The notes: generated by a model from the letters alone, not told the origin. DNA of 63,924 bases from Aurantiochytrium sp. KH105 (GCA_003116975.1 BGKB01000241.1:1-63924); one strand, 5' to 3'; shown: positions 37,814 to 50,167, counted from the stretch's first letter. Numbers and translations are program-made.

Positions 37814-39358
37814 ATGAAGCAGCGGAGGCTGCTGCGCAAGGAGGCGAGCGCCGCCGCGAGCGACTCGCCCGTGGGCAAGTGGGCGGGGCTCACCGGCATG
37901 GCGGTCGAGTTCACGTGGGCGGTGCAGGAGTCCACCATCGTCCCGTACCTGCTCTGGCTGCACGTCCCGCTGCGGTTCACGGGCTTCACCTACCTGGTGA
38001 ACCCCATCGTGGGCGTCGGCCTGCAGCTCGGCGTGGGCAGGCTATCGGACGCCATCGGGCGCCGCAAACCCTTCTTGGCCGGACTCACCGTCACGGGCGG
38101 CGTGGGACTCTTTCTGCTCATGCTCTCGTACAGGTTAGGGTCCTCGGAGACGAGCGTCGCGATCGTGGCCATGATTGGCTTCGCCATCAGCGACGTGAGC
38201 CACGACTCGCTCCTTATCCCGGCGCGCGCCATGATCGAAGATTTGACCATGCGGGACCCCGACTGCCGCAACGAGCTCAACGCGCGCTTTTCGCGCTTCC
38301 AAATGGTGGGCAGACTCCTGGCCATGCTCCTCGGCGCCTTCCCCGTGGGATACCTCCTCGATGTGACCTGGTTTTCGCACGTTCCGGCGTCTTCGCCCTC
38401 GGCAAATCACTTGGTGGGCCTTGTGCTCTGCGCCTTTCTTGTGCTTGTGGCCACGAGCTGCACAGTCTTGTGGATCTCCCCCGTCGAGAATCCGGCGAAG
38501 CGTCACGCAGAGCTAAACGCGCTGCGCGAAGCTACGGACGCCGTCGTGGACGTTGAGACACCGCCCGCAGACTTGGAGGGTACGTACCCATTACTTAACG
38601 CACCAAAAGTGACACCAAAGTCCTTGCCTTGGCGGCGAGCGACGCTGCTCACGGTGCATTTTTATGGCTGGCTTGTGACCATGACAAAGGACTTTTACTG
38701 GACAGCCTTCTTGCAGGGTTCACAGGTCGGTGTGATGCGCGTGAGCTTTCTTGGACTAGGCGCGGGCGCTTTGTGCTCTTTTGCGGTCTCGCTCTTCTTG
38801 CGACCTCTCAACAAGACGTACGGATCGCGCGCCGTTTACTTTATCGGCGAAATTCTGCTCATGCTTTCTCTCTTGTTACTCGACGTGACGGGCGATGGCG
38901 TCGGGACGATCTTTGTGGCCGCTTGCGCCGGTCTCTCTTATGCGGTGCACACAAACAACATGTTTCTCATTGTGCACAATCTCACGCGTCGAGCTCGGGC
39001 GTATGAGCTTGCGCAGGAGCGCGCAAGTCTCGATGAAGACGACGAAGACGAAGACGACGAAGAGGGAGCGGACGAAAACGGCCATGGCCGCAAAGGTCTG
39101 ATCTCCTCGTATGGTACCATCGGAAATGATGATGTCTCTGACTCTGGCAGTGAGGATTCCGACGCCGAGGGCGCGCACAACGCCTGGACGATTTCTCTCG
39201 TTATTGCGGCCATGCCGGCCGCGCAGGTTATTGTTGGGCTCTTTTCAGGCATGGTCTTGGAGCACGTCTTCAAGGAGGACTTTGTTGCCTTTTTCACGTT
39301 TCTCGCAAAAATTGGCCTTGTAGTCAATGGCGCTGCCATCTACATCCTTCACCGCTAA
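37814..39358 (+). CDS. SLC45/GPH-family sugar-type membrane transporter
   Basis: A 514-residue major-facilitator protein resembling SLC45/glycoside-pentoside-hexuronide (plant sucrose-transporter-like) carriers, which move sugars with protons. About 12 hydrophobic segments are visible. After TM1-TM2 comes GRLSDAIGRRKPF, the MFS motif-A equivalent that is characteristic of this group, and the N-terminal block has an Asn-Pro in place of the usual Gln-Pro (VNPIVGVGLQ). A central cytoplasmic loop (about 225-275) and an Asp/Glu-rich loop between late TMs (about 400-440) are present. I chose the ATG at 37814; the frame is open upstream but without an ATG. Substrate cannot be assigned from sequence. 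The location could be plasma membrane or vacuole. Confidence 0.8.
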   Translation: MKQRRLLRKEASAAASDSPVGKWAGLTGMAVEFTWAVQESTIVPYLLWLHVPLRFTGFTYLVNPIVGVGLQLGVGRLSDAIGRRKPFLAGLTVTGGVGLFLLMLSYRLGSSETSVAIVAMIGFAISDVSHDSLLIPARAMIEDLTMRDPDCRNELNARFSRFQMVGRLLAMLLGAFPVGYLLDVTWFSHVPASSPSANHLVGLVLCAFLVLVATSCTVLWISPVENPAKRHAELNALREATDAVVDVETPPADLEGTYPLLNAPKVTPKSLPWRRATLLTVHFYGWLVTMTKDFYWTAFLQGSQVGVMRVSFLGLGAGALCSFAVSLFLRPLNKTYGSRAVYFIGEILLMLSLLLLDVTGDGVGTIFVAACAGLSYAVHTNNMFLIVHNLTRRARAYELAQERASLDEDDEDEDDEEGADENGHGRKGLISSYGTIGNDDVSDSGSEDSDAEGAHNAWTISLVIAAMPAAQVIVGLFSGMVLEHVFKEDFVAFFTFLAKIGLVVNGAAIYILHR

Positions 39359-39437
39359 GCGTCCGTCGTCATTGCAAGCCAAGCCAACGTAGAGGCTCGT
39401 CCAACCAGCTAGAGGGCGCGGAAGGAAGAGCATCCTT

Positions 39438-39475
39438 CTCACTCACTCACTCACTCACTCACTCACTCACTCACT
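39438..39475. repeat. (TCAC)n microsatellite
   Basis: About nine tandem TCAC units downstream of the transporter gene, probably in its 3' flank. Confidence 0.9.
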
Positions 39476-39696
39476 CTAGGCCTATTTTTCTTCCCCTTTG
39501 TCCCACTTTTATACTTTTATAACTATGTCATCATGAAGCTAGTTGACGGAGATATCCCATTGATCCCCCATTTGCATACCAGAACTCGCGGGCCTTCGCT
39601 ACAGACTATTGAGAAACTTACACTTGACTTACTGGTCATACGGACGGCCCGGAGACCATTCTATCATGAACGATGAACAAATCGCACCGCCGGCGT

Positions 39697-39697
<1 letters not shown>

Positions 39698-39772
<75 letters not shown>
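39698..39772. repeat. (CA)n microsatellite, about 37 units
   Basis: An uninterrupted CA dinucleotide array about 75 bp long. Confidence 0.95.
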
Positions 39773-39773
<1 letters not shown>

Positions 39774-39935
39774 CAAGTGCTTTTTTCCACCCTTTTCTTT
39801 TGCACACGGACTTGAGGTTCGACCGGTGCGAACGACGCCGCATCGACCGACCGATCGCGCCGCGCACTTTTAGACGCGTGCGGTCCGCGCTAGTCTCATC
39901 ATCTCCTCCCTTCTTCTTCCTCCCCTCCCCCGCGC

Positions 39936-39975
<40 letters not shown>
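39936..39975. repeat. (CT)n-rich tract
   Basis: A CT dinucleotide tract with one or two interruptions, part of a longer pyrimidine-rich stretch (about 39895-40025). Confidence 0.85.
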
Positions 39976-39976
<1 letters not shown>

Positions 39977-40756
39977 CTCTTGCTCGCGTCTTTCATTCTT
40001 CCTTTCTTTCTTTCCTTCTTTTCACTTTCCTCGGCCTCCCGCGCGATCAAACCCAACAACAACGAAGGAAGGGAAAAAACAGGTTAGTACACACGTTTCC
40101 GTTACAACGGCGCGGCACTGTGGCACGGCCGCTGTCGTGGTCGATGCGGCGGCCGGCCAGCGGCAGCGGATCTCAGCATGGATGGATGGATTGATTTTAA
40201 AATCAACATTAAATTTGGGAGGTTGCTGGCCCCCGCGCCATGCCTGCGAGCGACGCAATGCTCGATTTATTTGGCAAGACATCACCGTCTGCCACATACC
40301 CCCCCCCCCGGCCCTTCATTCCCTCCTTCACTACCCCCCCCCCCCCACCCCCTCCGGCCCCTATCTCTATTTTAATCGTGGACCTCTACGGCGCCTTGCG
40401 ACGGCGCAGTTGCATGCGGCGCTGCAAGGGACCAGAGTAGGAGTTGAGACGCAGCGAAGCCTCTGAAAGTCACAGCCACAGACACAGACATAGCGGGTTG
40501 CAATTGCAGCCTTGCTCGTGAGTCCGAGTCGAGCCGAGTCGAGCCGCCCGCCCGCTCAACGGCTTTTTCGCTTGCTAAACACCCTTTGTCGCCCTGGTGC
40601 GAGAGCGGCGCGGAGGCCCCACGTGCTGGCTGCGGGCACTTTTACGTTGAGATGCCCGGGAAAGAAGCAGAGGGACACTGCGCAGCGCGGACCCGGCTAG
40701 CCTTACTGACCAAGTTGTTTGTCTTACTTGTTTGGCCTACTTGCTTATACTACTAG

Positions 40757-42283
<1,527 letters not shown>

Positions 42284-42416
42284 GCGCGAGTGCGCATGTT
42301 GCGACGCGTGAGCTGGGTCGAACTCATGCTCGCATTTCTTTGCACCCGAAAATGTCCAATCTTTTTGTCTTTGATGTTTTTTCCTTTTTCTTTGACTGCT
42401 TCCTAACCTTTTTCTT

Positions 42417-43756
42417 TTACTCGAACTCGGAAAAGCTGCCGGTGCATCCATGCAGATTTGGCAAGACGTAATTGTATTGGTGAATCCAAATGTTGGCTGC
42501 CAACTTGGTACCCTTCTCCACGGGAAGGGCTTGGTGAAAGGTCTTGGAGTCAATCCTGCGCGGGTCATCGTTGGTGACACTCGGCCAGAGGATCGCTGAA
42601 CAAGCAAAGGAAGAGACAATCCAGATGTTAGCAAATAGGGTTGACTCAAGCGGCAACGCGGCAATAAAGGGATAAAGAACTTACCAGATCCGCGCTCGGG
42701 ATTGTTGGTGATGGGCGGCTTGAGGTCCGTAAAGCGGGTTCCGCCCCCGGCTTCGACATCAGAGAGATACAAGAAAAAGGTGAGAATGCGCGGTCCGGCT
42801 AGCATCTCGTTGTCTGATGCTGACGAGTCGTGGTGCCGCGTATACTGCTGGCCGATTTGGTAGCGCAAAAGCTGAAAGGACTCAAAGTTGTCTTGGGGCA
42901 CCTTGGTGGCCTCGGCGATGCGATTCATGACGCGCTGTACAATTGGGTTGCTCTCGCACTCGTCGTCGCACCAAGCGTTCTCGCTGGTGCGGCCTTGAGA
43001 AATGACCTGTTCCTGCACGCCATCCTCCGAGAAACCGCCTTGGTCCGTGCTACGCTGCAAATCACCGGCGGCTTGGTTGATGAGCGTGTTGATCTCTTCA
43101 TCGTCGAGAAAGTTGTGGAACTTGACCACCCATGGACCCGACGGAGGCCGCGACAAGTAGGTAACGTTGTACTCTGGGTACCGGGCGGGCAAGTTCGCAA
43201 AGAGATCGTCAATGGAGCCTGGCTCGAGCGCCGGCGTTCGCTCGTAGCCAATGCGCTCCGCGTCACAGCGCACACTTGGGTCTTTGAGCTCGCAGGTATT
43301 GCAGCTTGCTGGGCAGAACACGGCCATCCAGCCTGGGGCCTCGCTGCAGTGACCGTGTCTGGCAAAGTTGTGGCAGTCACGATCCGTGTGACGGTTCTTG
43401 CACGGGAGCGATTTCGCACGCTCTGCGATGCTCTTGATGCTCATGCCTCGGCTATGGTCCTCCACGGGTGGCAACGGAGCACGCTTTGCAGCTGCATCTG
43501 TTGAGGGCTGCTCTGCAGCCTGGAAAAGATGTCCTTGCTGCTGCAGAGTCGCGACCACGACTGCGAGGACGAGCACGCCAATGGCTACATACAGTGCTGA
43601 CATGAGATTCCACGACGACTTGCTCGATCCACTTCCCGCACCTTTTTGTGCGTTTCGTGCTGCTGCCGCGGCCTTCTTGGCTGCCGTAGCCTTCTTGGCC
43701 GCGGCGGCAGCGCGCTCAGCGGCGGGCGTACTCGGGGCCGCTCTCTGGCGCACCAT
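42417..43756 (-). CDS. ShKT-domain prolyl 4-hydroxylase (one intron)
   Basis: A 416-residue 2-oxoglutarate/Fe(II) dioxygenase that hydroxylates prolines in secreted or wall proteins. Exon 1 is 43756-42685 and exon 2 is 42595-42417. The 89-nt intron starts GTAAGT and ends CAG. Exon 1 encodes an Ala/Lys-rich N-terminus, one signal-anchor segment (about 53-71), a six-Cys ShKT domain (119-155) and the catalytic start with HxD iron ligands H308/D310 (QYTRHHDSS). Exon 2 supplies the distal His and the 2-oxoglutarate-binding Lys (TFHQALPVEKGTKLAANIWIHQ), so the intron is needed for activity. Type II ER/Golgi membrane location is inferred. Without splicing the frame runs on as an antisense artefact through beta-tubulin. 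Confidence 0.92.
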
Positions 43757-44480
43757 GACGGCGGCTGCACAATTTGCTTTCGAGTCCCTTCCCCTTTGTT
43801 TCGAGCTCCGCGGGCGGGCTCTTCACGTGTCAAGCAGCAGCCAGGTGCGGCGCGTAGCAGCCGCGTGGGTGCGGCGTGCTGGGTCAGCCTTGGCGCCGCG
43901 GCGAGACTTGCTTTCGTTGCTGTCTTTGCTTGCTGCCTGCCGGCCGCGGAATTGGCTGCGGACGGCGGCCCAATCACGGTTTAGGCTAGGCTTAGGCCTG
44001 GCTAGTGGTTTTCTAGTGAGAAAAAAGTTACCGCACAGTTTCGATCTCACCGTGCGGCCCTCAGGACGGAGATGCAAGCCACCCAGCGGGAGGGGAGGGC
44101 TAGTCGGTATGGACATCATTTGCCAAGGTCTCAGAGCTGCTGCCGGCGACCTACTAGCCTAGGCTAGCCAGCTGCTGCTGAGACGACCATAGTGGACAGA
44201 CACTTGCAGATGTGGGTTTGTTGCGGTTGCTGGCAGCGTCTTCGTAGTATGCGATCAGTTCGGAGGTCTGGCAAGTTGAAGAACTGAGAAGAGCGATCAA
44301 GAAGAAGCTGCATTTTGGGAGCAACTGCTACAAAGAAGGCTCTCTCGATTTTTCGACAAGGAAAAGCGAAGCAAAGTGTTCGAGGTTTGAGGGTTGTGGA
44401 GGGAGGGAGGGAGGGAGGCAGAAAACCAATCAATAAAGGCGCAAATGGCTTAGCAGCTAATCCAGTCATGCCCGAGCGAC
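43757..44480. other. 724 bp intergenic region
   Basis: 5' flank of the P4H gene and 3' flank of eL33. It contains a GGGA tandem (about 44400-44418) and AATAAA on the plus strand near 44431. No gene recognised; frames overlapping 43757-44160 lack motifs. Confidence 0.5.
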
Positions 44481-45381
44481 TTACACGTTGCTCGGGTACA
44501 GCATGCAACGCACTTGCTTGCCGAGCGCCTTGGGGGGAAGGTTGGTGCGGAACTTGGCGCGGACGGCGCCGTTGTTGCCATGTGCGCGGCAGACGCGGCC
44601 CCAGATCACGCGGAACTTGCTGCCGAACTTGTCAGCCTTTTTGACCTTGTAAATGTACGCAAGACGCTTGCCGAGGTAAAAGGGCACATCATCCTTATCG
44701 TTGAGGTCCTGGATCTTGATGATCGCGGTCTTGTGGTAGATGTTCTTCTTGCCGCCGGTGTAAGCGGTGAAGACGCCCTTCACCCAGAGCCTGTTGTTTG
44801 TCAAAATTACGCACACACGCAAAGGTTCTATGTCAGTCATTCACTCGTTCCTTTTCTCATTGCCCTCGTCCGCTGACGCCACTACCACTACCACGTTGAA
44901 CACGTCTCCTCTCTATTTCGCTCTCTCTCTCATTTATTCAAACTCGAAGACAAGGATTAGCGAGAATGAATGAAGAACAGGTAGACGAAGAAGAAGAAGA
45001 AGTAGAGGGAGAGGAGGTCAAAGCGCAAGACGATTGCTCGATTGAGCCATTCATCGCACGAACAGTATGACCAGGGGCTTGCTTGCATCCTTTCACCTCG
45101 CTTCGGCTCCGCCTGGGCAAACTTGAGCAAAGCAAGCTCGAGCGAAGCAAAGCTGAGCTCCACCCCTCAAACCCCCTTCATTCTCGACGTCCTCGTTGTC
45201 CCCCTCCTCGACGCCGCTGTCCCTCTCGTCCTCGTCCTCCTCGCCGCGCGTCGTCCTCGTGGTCCACTCACCTGACGGGCGCGGTGGCCACTGCGGCCTT
45301 GTCCTCGCCGATCTTGCGCACGAGCTGGCGCGGGCTGGGCTTGAGGGAGCTACCCTGGAAGCTCACGTTGCCGCCGGGCAT
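44481..45381 (-). CDS. RPL35A: 60S ribosomal protein eL33 (L35Ae), one intron
   Basis: A 139-residue large-subunit ribosomal protein. Exon 1 is 45381-45272 (MPGGNVSFQGSSLKP... to APV plus two bases). Exon 2 is 44790-44481 (RLWVKGVFTAYTGGKKN... to LYPSNV). The 481-nt intron starts GTGAGT and ends CAG. The split Arg codon restores the eL33 signature VRLWVKG. Seen in exon 2: FYLGKRLAYIYK, VIWGRVCRAHGNNGAVRAKF and the conserved ending GKQVRCMLYPSN. Reading exon 2 alone would give a false in-frame start inside the intron. Exon 1 adds a 37-residue N-terminal extension relative to the core. It is the longest intron I could place in the window, in a highly expressed gene. Confidence 0.92.
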
Positions 45382-46524
45382 CTTGTCCTGCTGCTGCTGC
45401 TGCTCGCTGCTCTGCGCCGCGTGCTGCTGCTCTTGCTCTTCTGCTGCGCGCTCGCTTCTGCTCTGCTCCGCCGCGCCGCCGCAAAGCCGCGCGCCGCTCC
45501 TCCCTTGATTTTTGCGACCGCGCCCGCCCCGCGCTTTATACCCGCGCCCTTCCCGCCGCGCCGCCCCCACTTGCGGCGCGCTATAGCCCACTTGCGCCCG
45601 CCCCGCGCAAGTCGCGCAGACGCCGGGGAACGCGGGGCCCCGCGCCGGGGAGGACCACCACCCGATGCCGCCGCCCACGTAGGGTTTGCCGGAATCCGGC
45701 GCGGAGCGGCGCCGGAAAGACCCGCCGCCGGCGCCGAGCAGGGCTCCGCGTGGATAGAGAGCACCGTGGCCGGTCGTGACGATGATGATGCGCGAGGAAG
45801 GGGTGAATGTTGAGGGGATGGTGAGAATCGAGGGCGTGGTTATCCAGGGTGTTCATGTGTCTGTGTGACAGCTCGAGTCGACGGCCTCGGATGGATTGAT
45901 CTTGAGGGCGAGGCATCGTCGAGACATGAGAGCGCCGTCGCGGTGGGGGAAAGTGAGGGCTTGGTTGTCGGTGGTGGTCGGGGTGGTGGACGGACGGGTC
46001 GCTGTCGATGATCTGATGGAGCGACCGATCCGTCGATGGCCATGGGCGGATTTAATTCATCTTGTTGGACGGACTGCAGACGCTGACGCTGACGCTGACG
46101 CTGACGCTGACGCTGACGCTGACGCTGACGCTAGCTGTGGCATGACAGCTAGAAGAGACGGGGTGAAAAAATGTGAATGGAAACAAGGTGGAGAAGGAGA
46201 GAAAAGGAGGAGGACCATCGAATGTTCGAGCTTGTGGCGCGCGACACCGGCCGCTCCTCGGCATGCGGATGGCGGGTACTGGGATGAGAGCACCACTTGC
46301 ATTGGCGAGGCCAAACGCCGGCTCGGAATTCGGCCGCGAAAGTGACCCTCGTTTGGCGAAGAAAATGTGAACGGATCAGTGTGCACTCACCAATCCTTAT
46401 CCCGGCCGGACCGCCGCTCTCACTGTCAATCGCATCATACTTTTCGATCTGGGATGCCCGCCCGCGCACCGCATCGCATGCAACGCAAGGTGCAAAGGTA
46501 GAGAGAGAGGGTCGAGGGGGCGGC
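45382..46524. other. 1.1 kb intergenic region, eL33 promoter side
   Basis: Divergent from eL33 towards an unknown plus-strand gene. The first 300 bp is CAG/CTG- and GC-rich (eL33 leader and promoter), followed by repetitive GAT/GAC-rich sequence and a hexanucleotide array at 46079-46132. Frames are low complexity. No gene recognised. Confidence 0.5.
46079..46132. repeat. (GACGCT)n hexanucleotide tandem repeat
   Basis: About nine perfect copies of a 6-bp unit between the divergent eL33 gene and the unknown gene at 46525. Confidence 0.95.
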
Positions 46525-47541
46525 ATGGATGTAGAAACAGTGCGCAGCATCCTCGACTCTATCGTTTGCTGCGTAGAAGCAAACAATGAAGGCGAATCGC
46601 AACAATCTTTAGCAGATTTCCCAAATCGCGCGAAAGATGATACTCCCGCGGTTGCTGTCGCGGCTGGTGCAGGCGCGCGCGCCGCCCGTGCTCTCCATCG
46701 TGGAGTTATTCGTGGACGCTCTTGCTTCGCAAAGCTTGACTTGTCGGCGCCTTGCGACCGACCACTCCTCGAGCCAGAAGCTCTTGAATCTATTACCGAA
46801 TGCGGCGATCAGGCCTTTCCTGGAGCGAGCGATTACCTTGGTGACGAGGCACTGCCAGAACCAGATCAAGAAAGAGAACCAGAAGCAGAGCCACCAGTGA
46901 ATGAGACAAAGAGTAGCCTCGCTGCGGTGGCAAGAGAAATGTCGCCCGAGGGTAAGAATGATGTGTGGGATGACCGCATTGCTGTCGAAGAGCTCTTGCA
47001 GGAACTTTTGAAGCCTGATCTCGCCAAGGAAAGAGCCCTTGCGCGAGCTGAGCGTCTGGAGACCACTCGAGCTAAACTCCGTGGTGCTCTTATCAAAGTT
47101 CATGCAACAGCCAAGCTGAAAGCGAACCAAACCCGAGCGCAGCGCGCTCGTGATGTTGAGGAAGCTCAACGTAAGGAGGCCGCTCAAGCAGCGCAGCGAT
47201 CCGCAGAAAAGGCGAGAGAAGCTCTTGCTGTCGACCAGGAGAGCCAGCACCGCGAAGTGCAGGCGCAAAAGCGTCTTCGCAAAAATATGGCGCTGGTGCG
47301 CGCAGTCGCAAAGCTCAAGGTCAATCTCGACAGCGCTCGTGGTCGGTCGCGCGATGCTTCCATCGCTTGGACGTCTGACATTAAAGTCGCCTATGATCCC
47401 AAAGGTACGCTGCGTCTGTGGGATCCTGCGAGCGATCCGCATGGACTTCAAGCGAAGCTTCCAAGAGCGTTGAAACACCGACTGCGCAATCGCGACCTCG
47501 CGCTCAAACAGCGCTGGCTCGATAACGTAAACAAAACTTGA
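46525..47541 (+). CDS. Unknown coiled-coil protein
   Basis: A 338-residue hypothetical protein from the ATG starting MDVETVRSILDSIVCC. I recognise no family. The first 150 residues are of mixed composition with a Glu/Pro-rich stretch (about 125-137). Residues about 160-275 are rich in Ala, Arg, Glu and Gln and look like a continuous coiled coil. The C-terminal 60 residues are basic (LPRALKHRLRNRDLALKQRW). The frame is open upstream without a better start. It could be a cytoskeletal or ciliary component, but nothing in the sequence proves that. Confidence 0.6.
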   Translation: MDVETVRSILDSIVCCVEANNEGESQQSLADFPNRAKDDTPAVAVAAGAGARAARALHRGVIRGRSCFAKLDLSAPCDRPLLEPEALESITECGDQAFPGASDYLGDEALPEPDQEREPEAEPPVNETKSSLAAVAREMSPEGKNDVWDDRIAVEELLQELLKPDLAKERALARAERLETTRAKLRGALIKVHATAKLKANQTRAQRARDVEEAQRKEAAQAAQRSAEKAREALAVDQESQHREVQAQKRLRKNMALVRAVAKLKVNLDSARGRSRDASIAWTSDIKVAYDPKGTLRLWDPASDPHGLQAKLPRALKHRLRNRDLALKQRWLDNVNKT

Positions 47542-48043
47542 ACAATGAATTCTGCTTTTGGCCTGTGCAAATTTTTAAAAACATTGATCGCGTCTCGCGT
47601 GCGAGTAGGTTTTCAGCCCGCAAAAAAAACAAAACAGCTTTCTTGTTAGGAACTTAAAAATGTCGCCTCTCCACCATTCTAGAATGTTTTGTTTTCTTTT
47701 CCTCCTTTAACAACGTCATCAAGCCGCGCCTGTTTGCTCAAGCATCTCGCAGCGATCTCAGCCAATAATAAGGATCACAGCTCAAACATAAGTTGCTTTA
47801 GTGGGCACTCTCAGCCTTGCTAAAAGCAACATTCTTTTAGAATCGAATTGTCATCACCAATGTGGTGTGGTTGACTTTGTAAAGACACACCACGGTGTCT
47901 TTGTGGTGTCGTCGGCCGCCGCTGCTGCTACTCTCCACTTCTACATCAGCTGTAACATTTTGTCCTTCTCATAGATGAGTTGCTGATCGCCAGATTTGTT
48001 TGGTAAGAGCTTGGGCCAAGCACGCACGATTGGGCAAGCAAAC
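47542..48043. other. 502 bp intergenic region with a small perfect hairpin
   Basis: AT-rich 3' flank then the PRP4 5' flank. At 47881-47902 there is a hairpin with 8-bp arms AAAGACAC/GTGTCTTT and a 6-nt loop, overlapping a GTGGTGTG/CACACCAC inverted pair (47862-47869 and 47886-47893). No gene seen. Confidence 0.55.
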
Positions 48044-49945
48044 ATGCAAAACAAACAAAGTCCTACGGGCCGCGACGCAATGGAGGAGGACGGCAAGGGC
48101 GATGCCGACGCCCAGGAAGGTGAGAAGCGGCGCGTCCACTTTGGCAGTCTCGAGGCGGACGCTGCTCGGTCTCGCCATGAGGACCGAGACCGAGACAGCG
48201 ACCAGGACGAGGACATGGGCAACGACCACAACAACGACCAAGCGTCGCAGTTGCGGCGCGCGCAAGCGAGCGGAAATGTGAACGTGAGCACCGAGGCATC
48301 GGAGACCTTGGAACTCAGCGCGTCGGCTCTGCAGGAGCAGGAAAAACGCGCGCTCGCGCTTCTCGAAATTGAGACGCAACGTAAGGCGCGCGCGCTTGTC
48401 GTGCCCACCAGCGATGCCCAAGTCAAGGCACAGCTGCGTGAACTCGGGCATCCCATCTGCCTCTTTGGAGAGCGGCCCGCAGATCGTCGAGATCGTCTCC
48501 GCAAAGAACTTGCCCTGCTTGAGGTGGACGCCTCCGAACGAGATGAAATTCAAGCCCGCCTTGATCGCGCAAGCGCCATTGCCGCCAAGCGGGCTCGCAC
48601 CAGCGAGTCTCATGATGATAATCAGCCCCAAGACCAAACAGATGCCACGAGGGAAATCGTGGCAGCAACTACAGAAGCAGAGACGCGCAACGAGACCTTT
48701 TACTCGAAGGCAAACTTTGAGCTCGTGGAAGCACGCAGGCAATTATGCACATTTTCTTGGGAGCGAGCACGCGCACGACTTGCAAAGGAGCGCGCGGAAA
48801 CAGGCTCGCAAGAGGCGCTCCTTGGTGTAGATGATGCCATTCTGTCTTTCGAAGACAAAGTCAAACAATTTGAGGTTGAAGCGAGTCAGGTTGGGGATCG
48901 ACGGCCGCTGACGTGCTGCGCAATCGCACGAGGCCACGCACGAATGGTCACTGGCTCCGCGCGCGGCTGGGCTCGCGTGTGGGACCGGGAGACCTTTGAG
49001 CATACATGGACAATGGCCGATCACTCGGATCGGATCGTCGATGTGGCCATCAATGAAGCAAACTCTGGTCCCCAGGCGGACGAGGCCTTTTTCGTCGCCA
49101 CGGCCTCTGCGGACTGCACGACCAAACTGTGGCGCGTCCCGATCCACAAAAACGTATCTGCGGGCGAGACCGATGTCGACATGAACGATGCCCCCGGAAG
49201 AAAGTCTGGAGGGGGAGTTTCTTCGACCGACTTCGCTGACGACGCCGAAGCAACCGCAGCACAAGCTGCTGCGGATCAGGAAGAACTTGCCAAAAGTCTG
49301 AAGCCTGTAGGAACCCTTGACGGACATGCGCAGCGATTAAGCCGCGTTGCGTGGCATCCCATGGGAACCCTTGTGGGCACGAGCAGCTTTGATCACACCT
49401 GGCGTCTTTGGGACGTCGAGTCCCAGCGCGCGATCCTTGTGCAAGATGGACATGAAGCGCCAGTGTACGCATTTGCCTTTCACCCCGATGGCTCTCTCGC
49501 CCTCTCGGGCGACCTCAAGGGGGTAGCTCGCCTCTGGGACCTGCGGTCGGGCAAAGCCATTCATGCACTCATGGGCCATGCCGGGCAAATTCTGGGCGCA
49601 GACTTTTCTGTAAATGGATATCACGTCGCCACAGGGTCTTCGGATAATACTGCCAGGGTATGGGATCTTCGTAAGAAAACTTCGCTTCACACGCTGCCAG
49701 GTCACATGTCCATCGTCCGTGACGTGCGCTTTGACCCCGTGCACGGCGCCGTGCTGGCAACCGCCTCATATGATCAAGTGTGTCGTTTGTGGGACGCCCC
49801 GGAGGGAATTTTGCTCGCTGACCTGCGCGCTCACGACAAAATGGTCACGGGTGTGGCGTGGAGCCCGCTCGGTGACGCCTTGTTGACTTGTTCATACGAT
49901 CGTACCTGGAAGGTTTTCGCGCCGTCGCGCTTTATGGGCATCTGA
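48044..49945 (+). CDS. PRPF4: U4/U6 snRNP splicing factor PRP4
   Basis: A 633-residue homologue of Prp4/PRPF4, a U4/U6 (and tri-snRNP) spliceosome component in the nucleus. Visible are an acidic/charged N-terminus; the family-specific SFM segment (VPTSDAQVKAQLRELGHPIC followed by LFGERPADRRDRLRKEL, about 118-155) that defines PRP4; a helical linker; and a C-terminal WD40 propeller with repeat ends such as RVWDRETFEH, TTKLWRV, TWRLWDVES, VARLWDLRSG, TARVWDLRKK, VCRLWDAPEG and YDRTWKVF. The third blade region has a long Asp/Ala-rich insert. The start is the first ATG; the upstream frame lacks one. It fits a genome with few but real spliceosomal introns. Confidence 0.93.
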   Translation: MQNKQSPTGRDAMEEDGKGDADAQEGEKRRVHFGSLEADAARSRHEDRDRDSDQDEDMGNDHNNDQASQLRRAQASGNVNVSTEASETLELSASALQEQEKRALALLEIETQRKARALVVPTSDAQVKAQLRELGHPICLFGERPADRRDRLRKELALLEVDASERDEIQARLDRASAIAAKRARTSESHDDNQPQDQTDATREIVAATTEAETRNETFYSKANFELVEARRQLCTFSWERARARLAKERAETGSQEALLGVDDAILSFEDKVKQFEVEASQVGDRRPLTCCAIARGHARMVTGSARGWARVWDRETFEHTWTMADHSDRIVDVAINEANSGPQADEAFFVATASADCTTKLWRVPIHKNVSAGETDVDMNDAPGRKSGGGVSSTDFADDAEATAAQAAADQEELAKSLKPVGTLDGHAQRLSRVAWHPMGTLVGTSSFDHTWRLWDVESQRAILVQDGHEAPVYAFAFHPDGSLALSGDLKGVARLWDLRSGKAIHALMGHAGQILGADFSVNGYHVATGSSDNTARVWDLRKKTSLHTLPGHMSIVRDVRFDPVHGAVLATASYDQVCRLWDAPEGILLADLRAHDKMVTGVAWSPLGDALLTCSYDRTWKVFAPSRFMGI

Positions 49946-50167
49946 GCTTGCTGCAGTCGCTTTCGACAAGACCACTTTCTTACGCCGCACGCTCTGCCTA
50001 CGCTGCGCAGCTCGCAGCGTGTCGGACGCACCTCGACAACTTACTCTGTCCATCATGTTACTAAATAGAAACGAAAATGCGCTAGTCTAAAATGCTAAGG
50101 AGGAGACACAACTTGTGTGTTGCCACGGCGAGTACGCGACGTCCCCGTTATGTGCCATTCCAGAGCC

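Noticed and set aside
39673..40087. Frames with long Thr-His or Val-Cys runs
   Set aside because: Direct translations of the (CA)n microsatellite.
45896..46386. Frames over the hexanucleotide repeat
   Set aside because: Asp-Ala or Ser-Val runs come from (GACGCT)n; no support as a gene.
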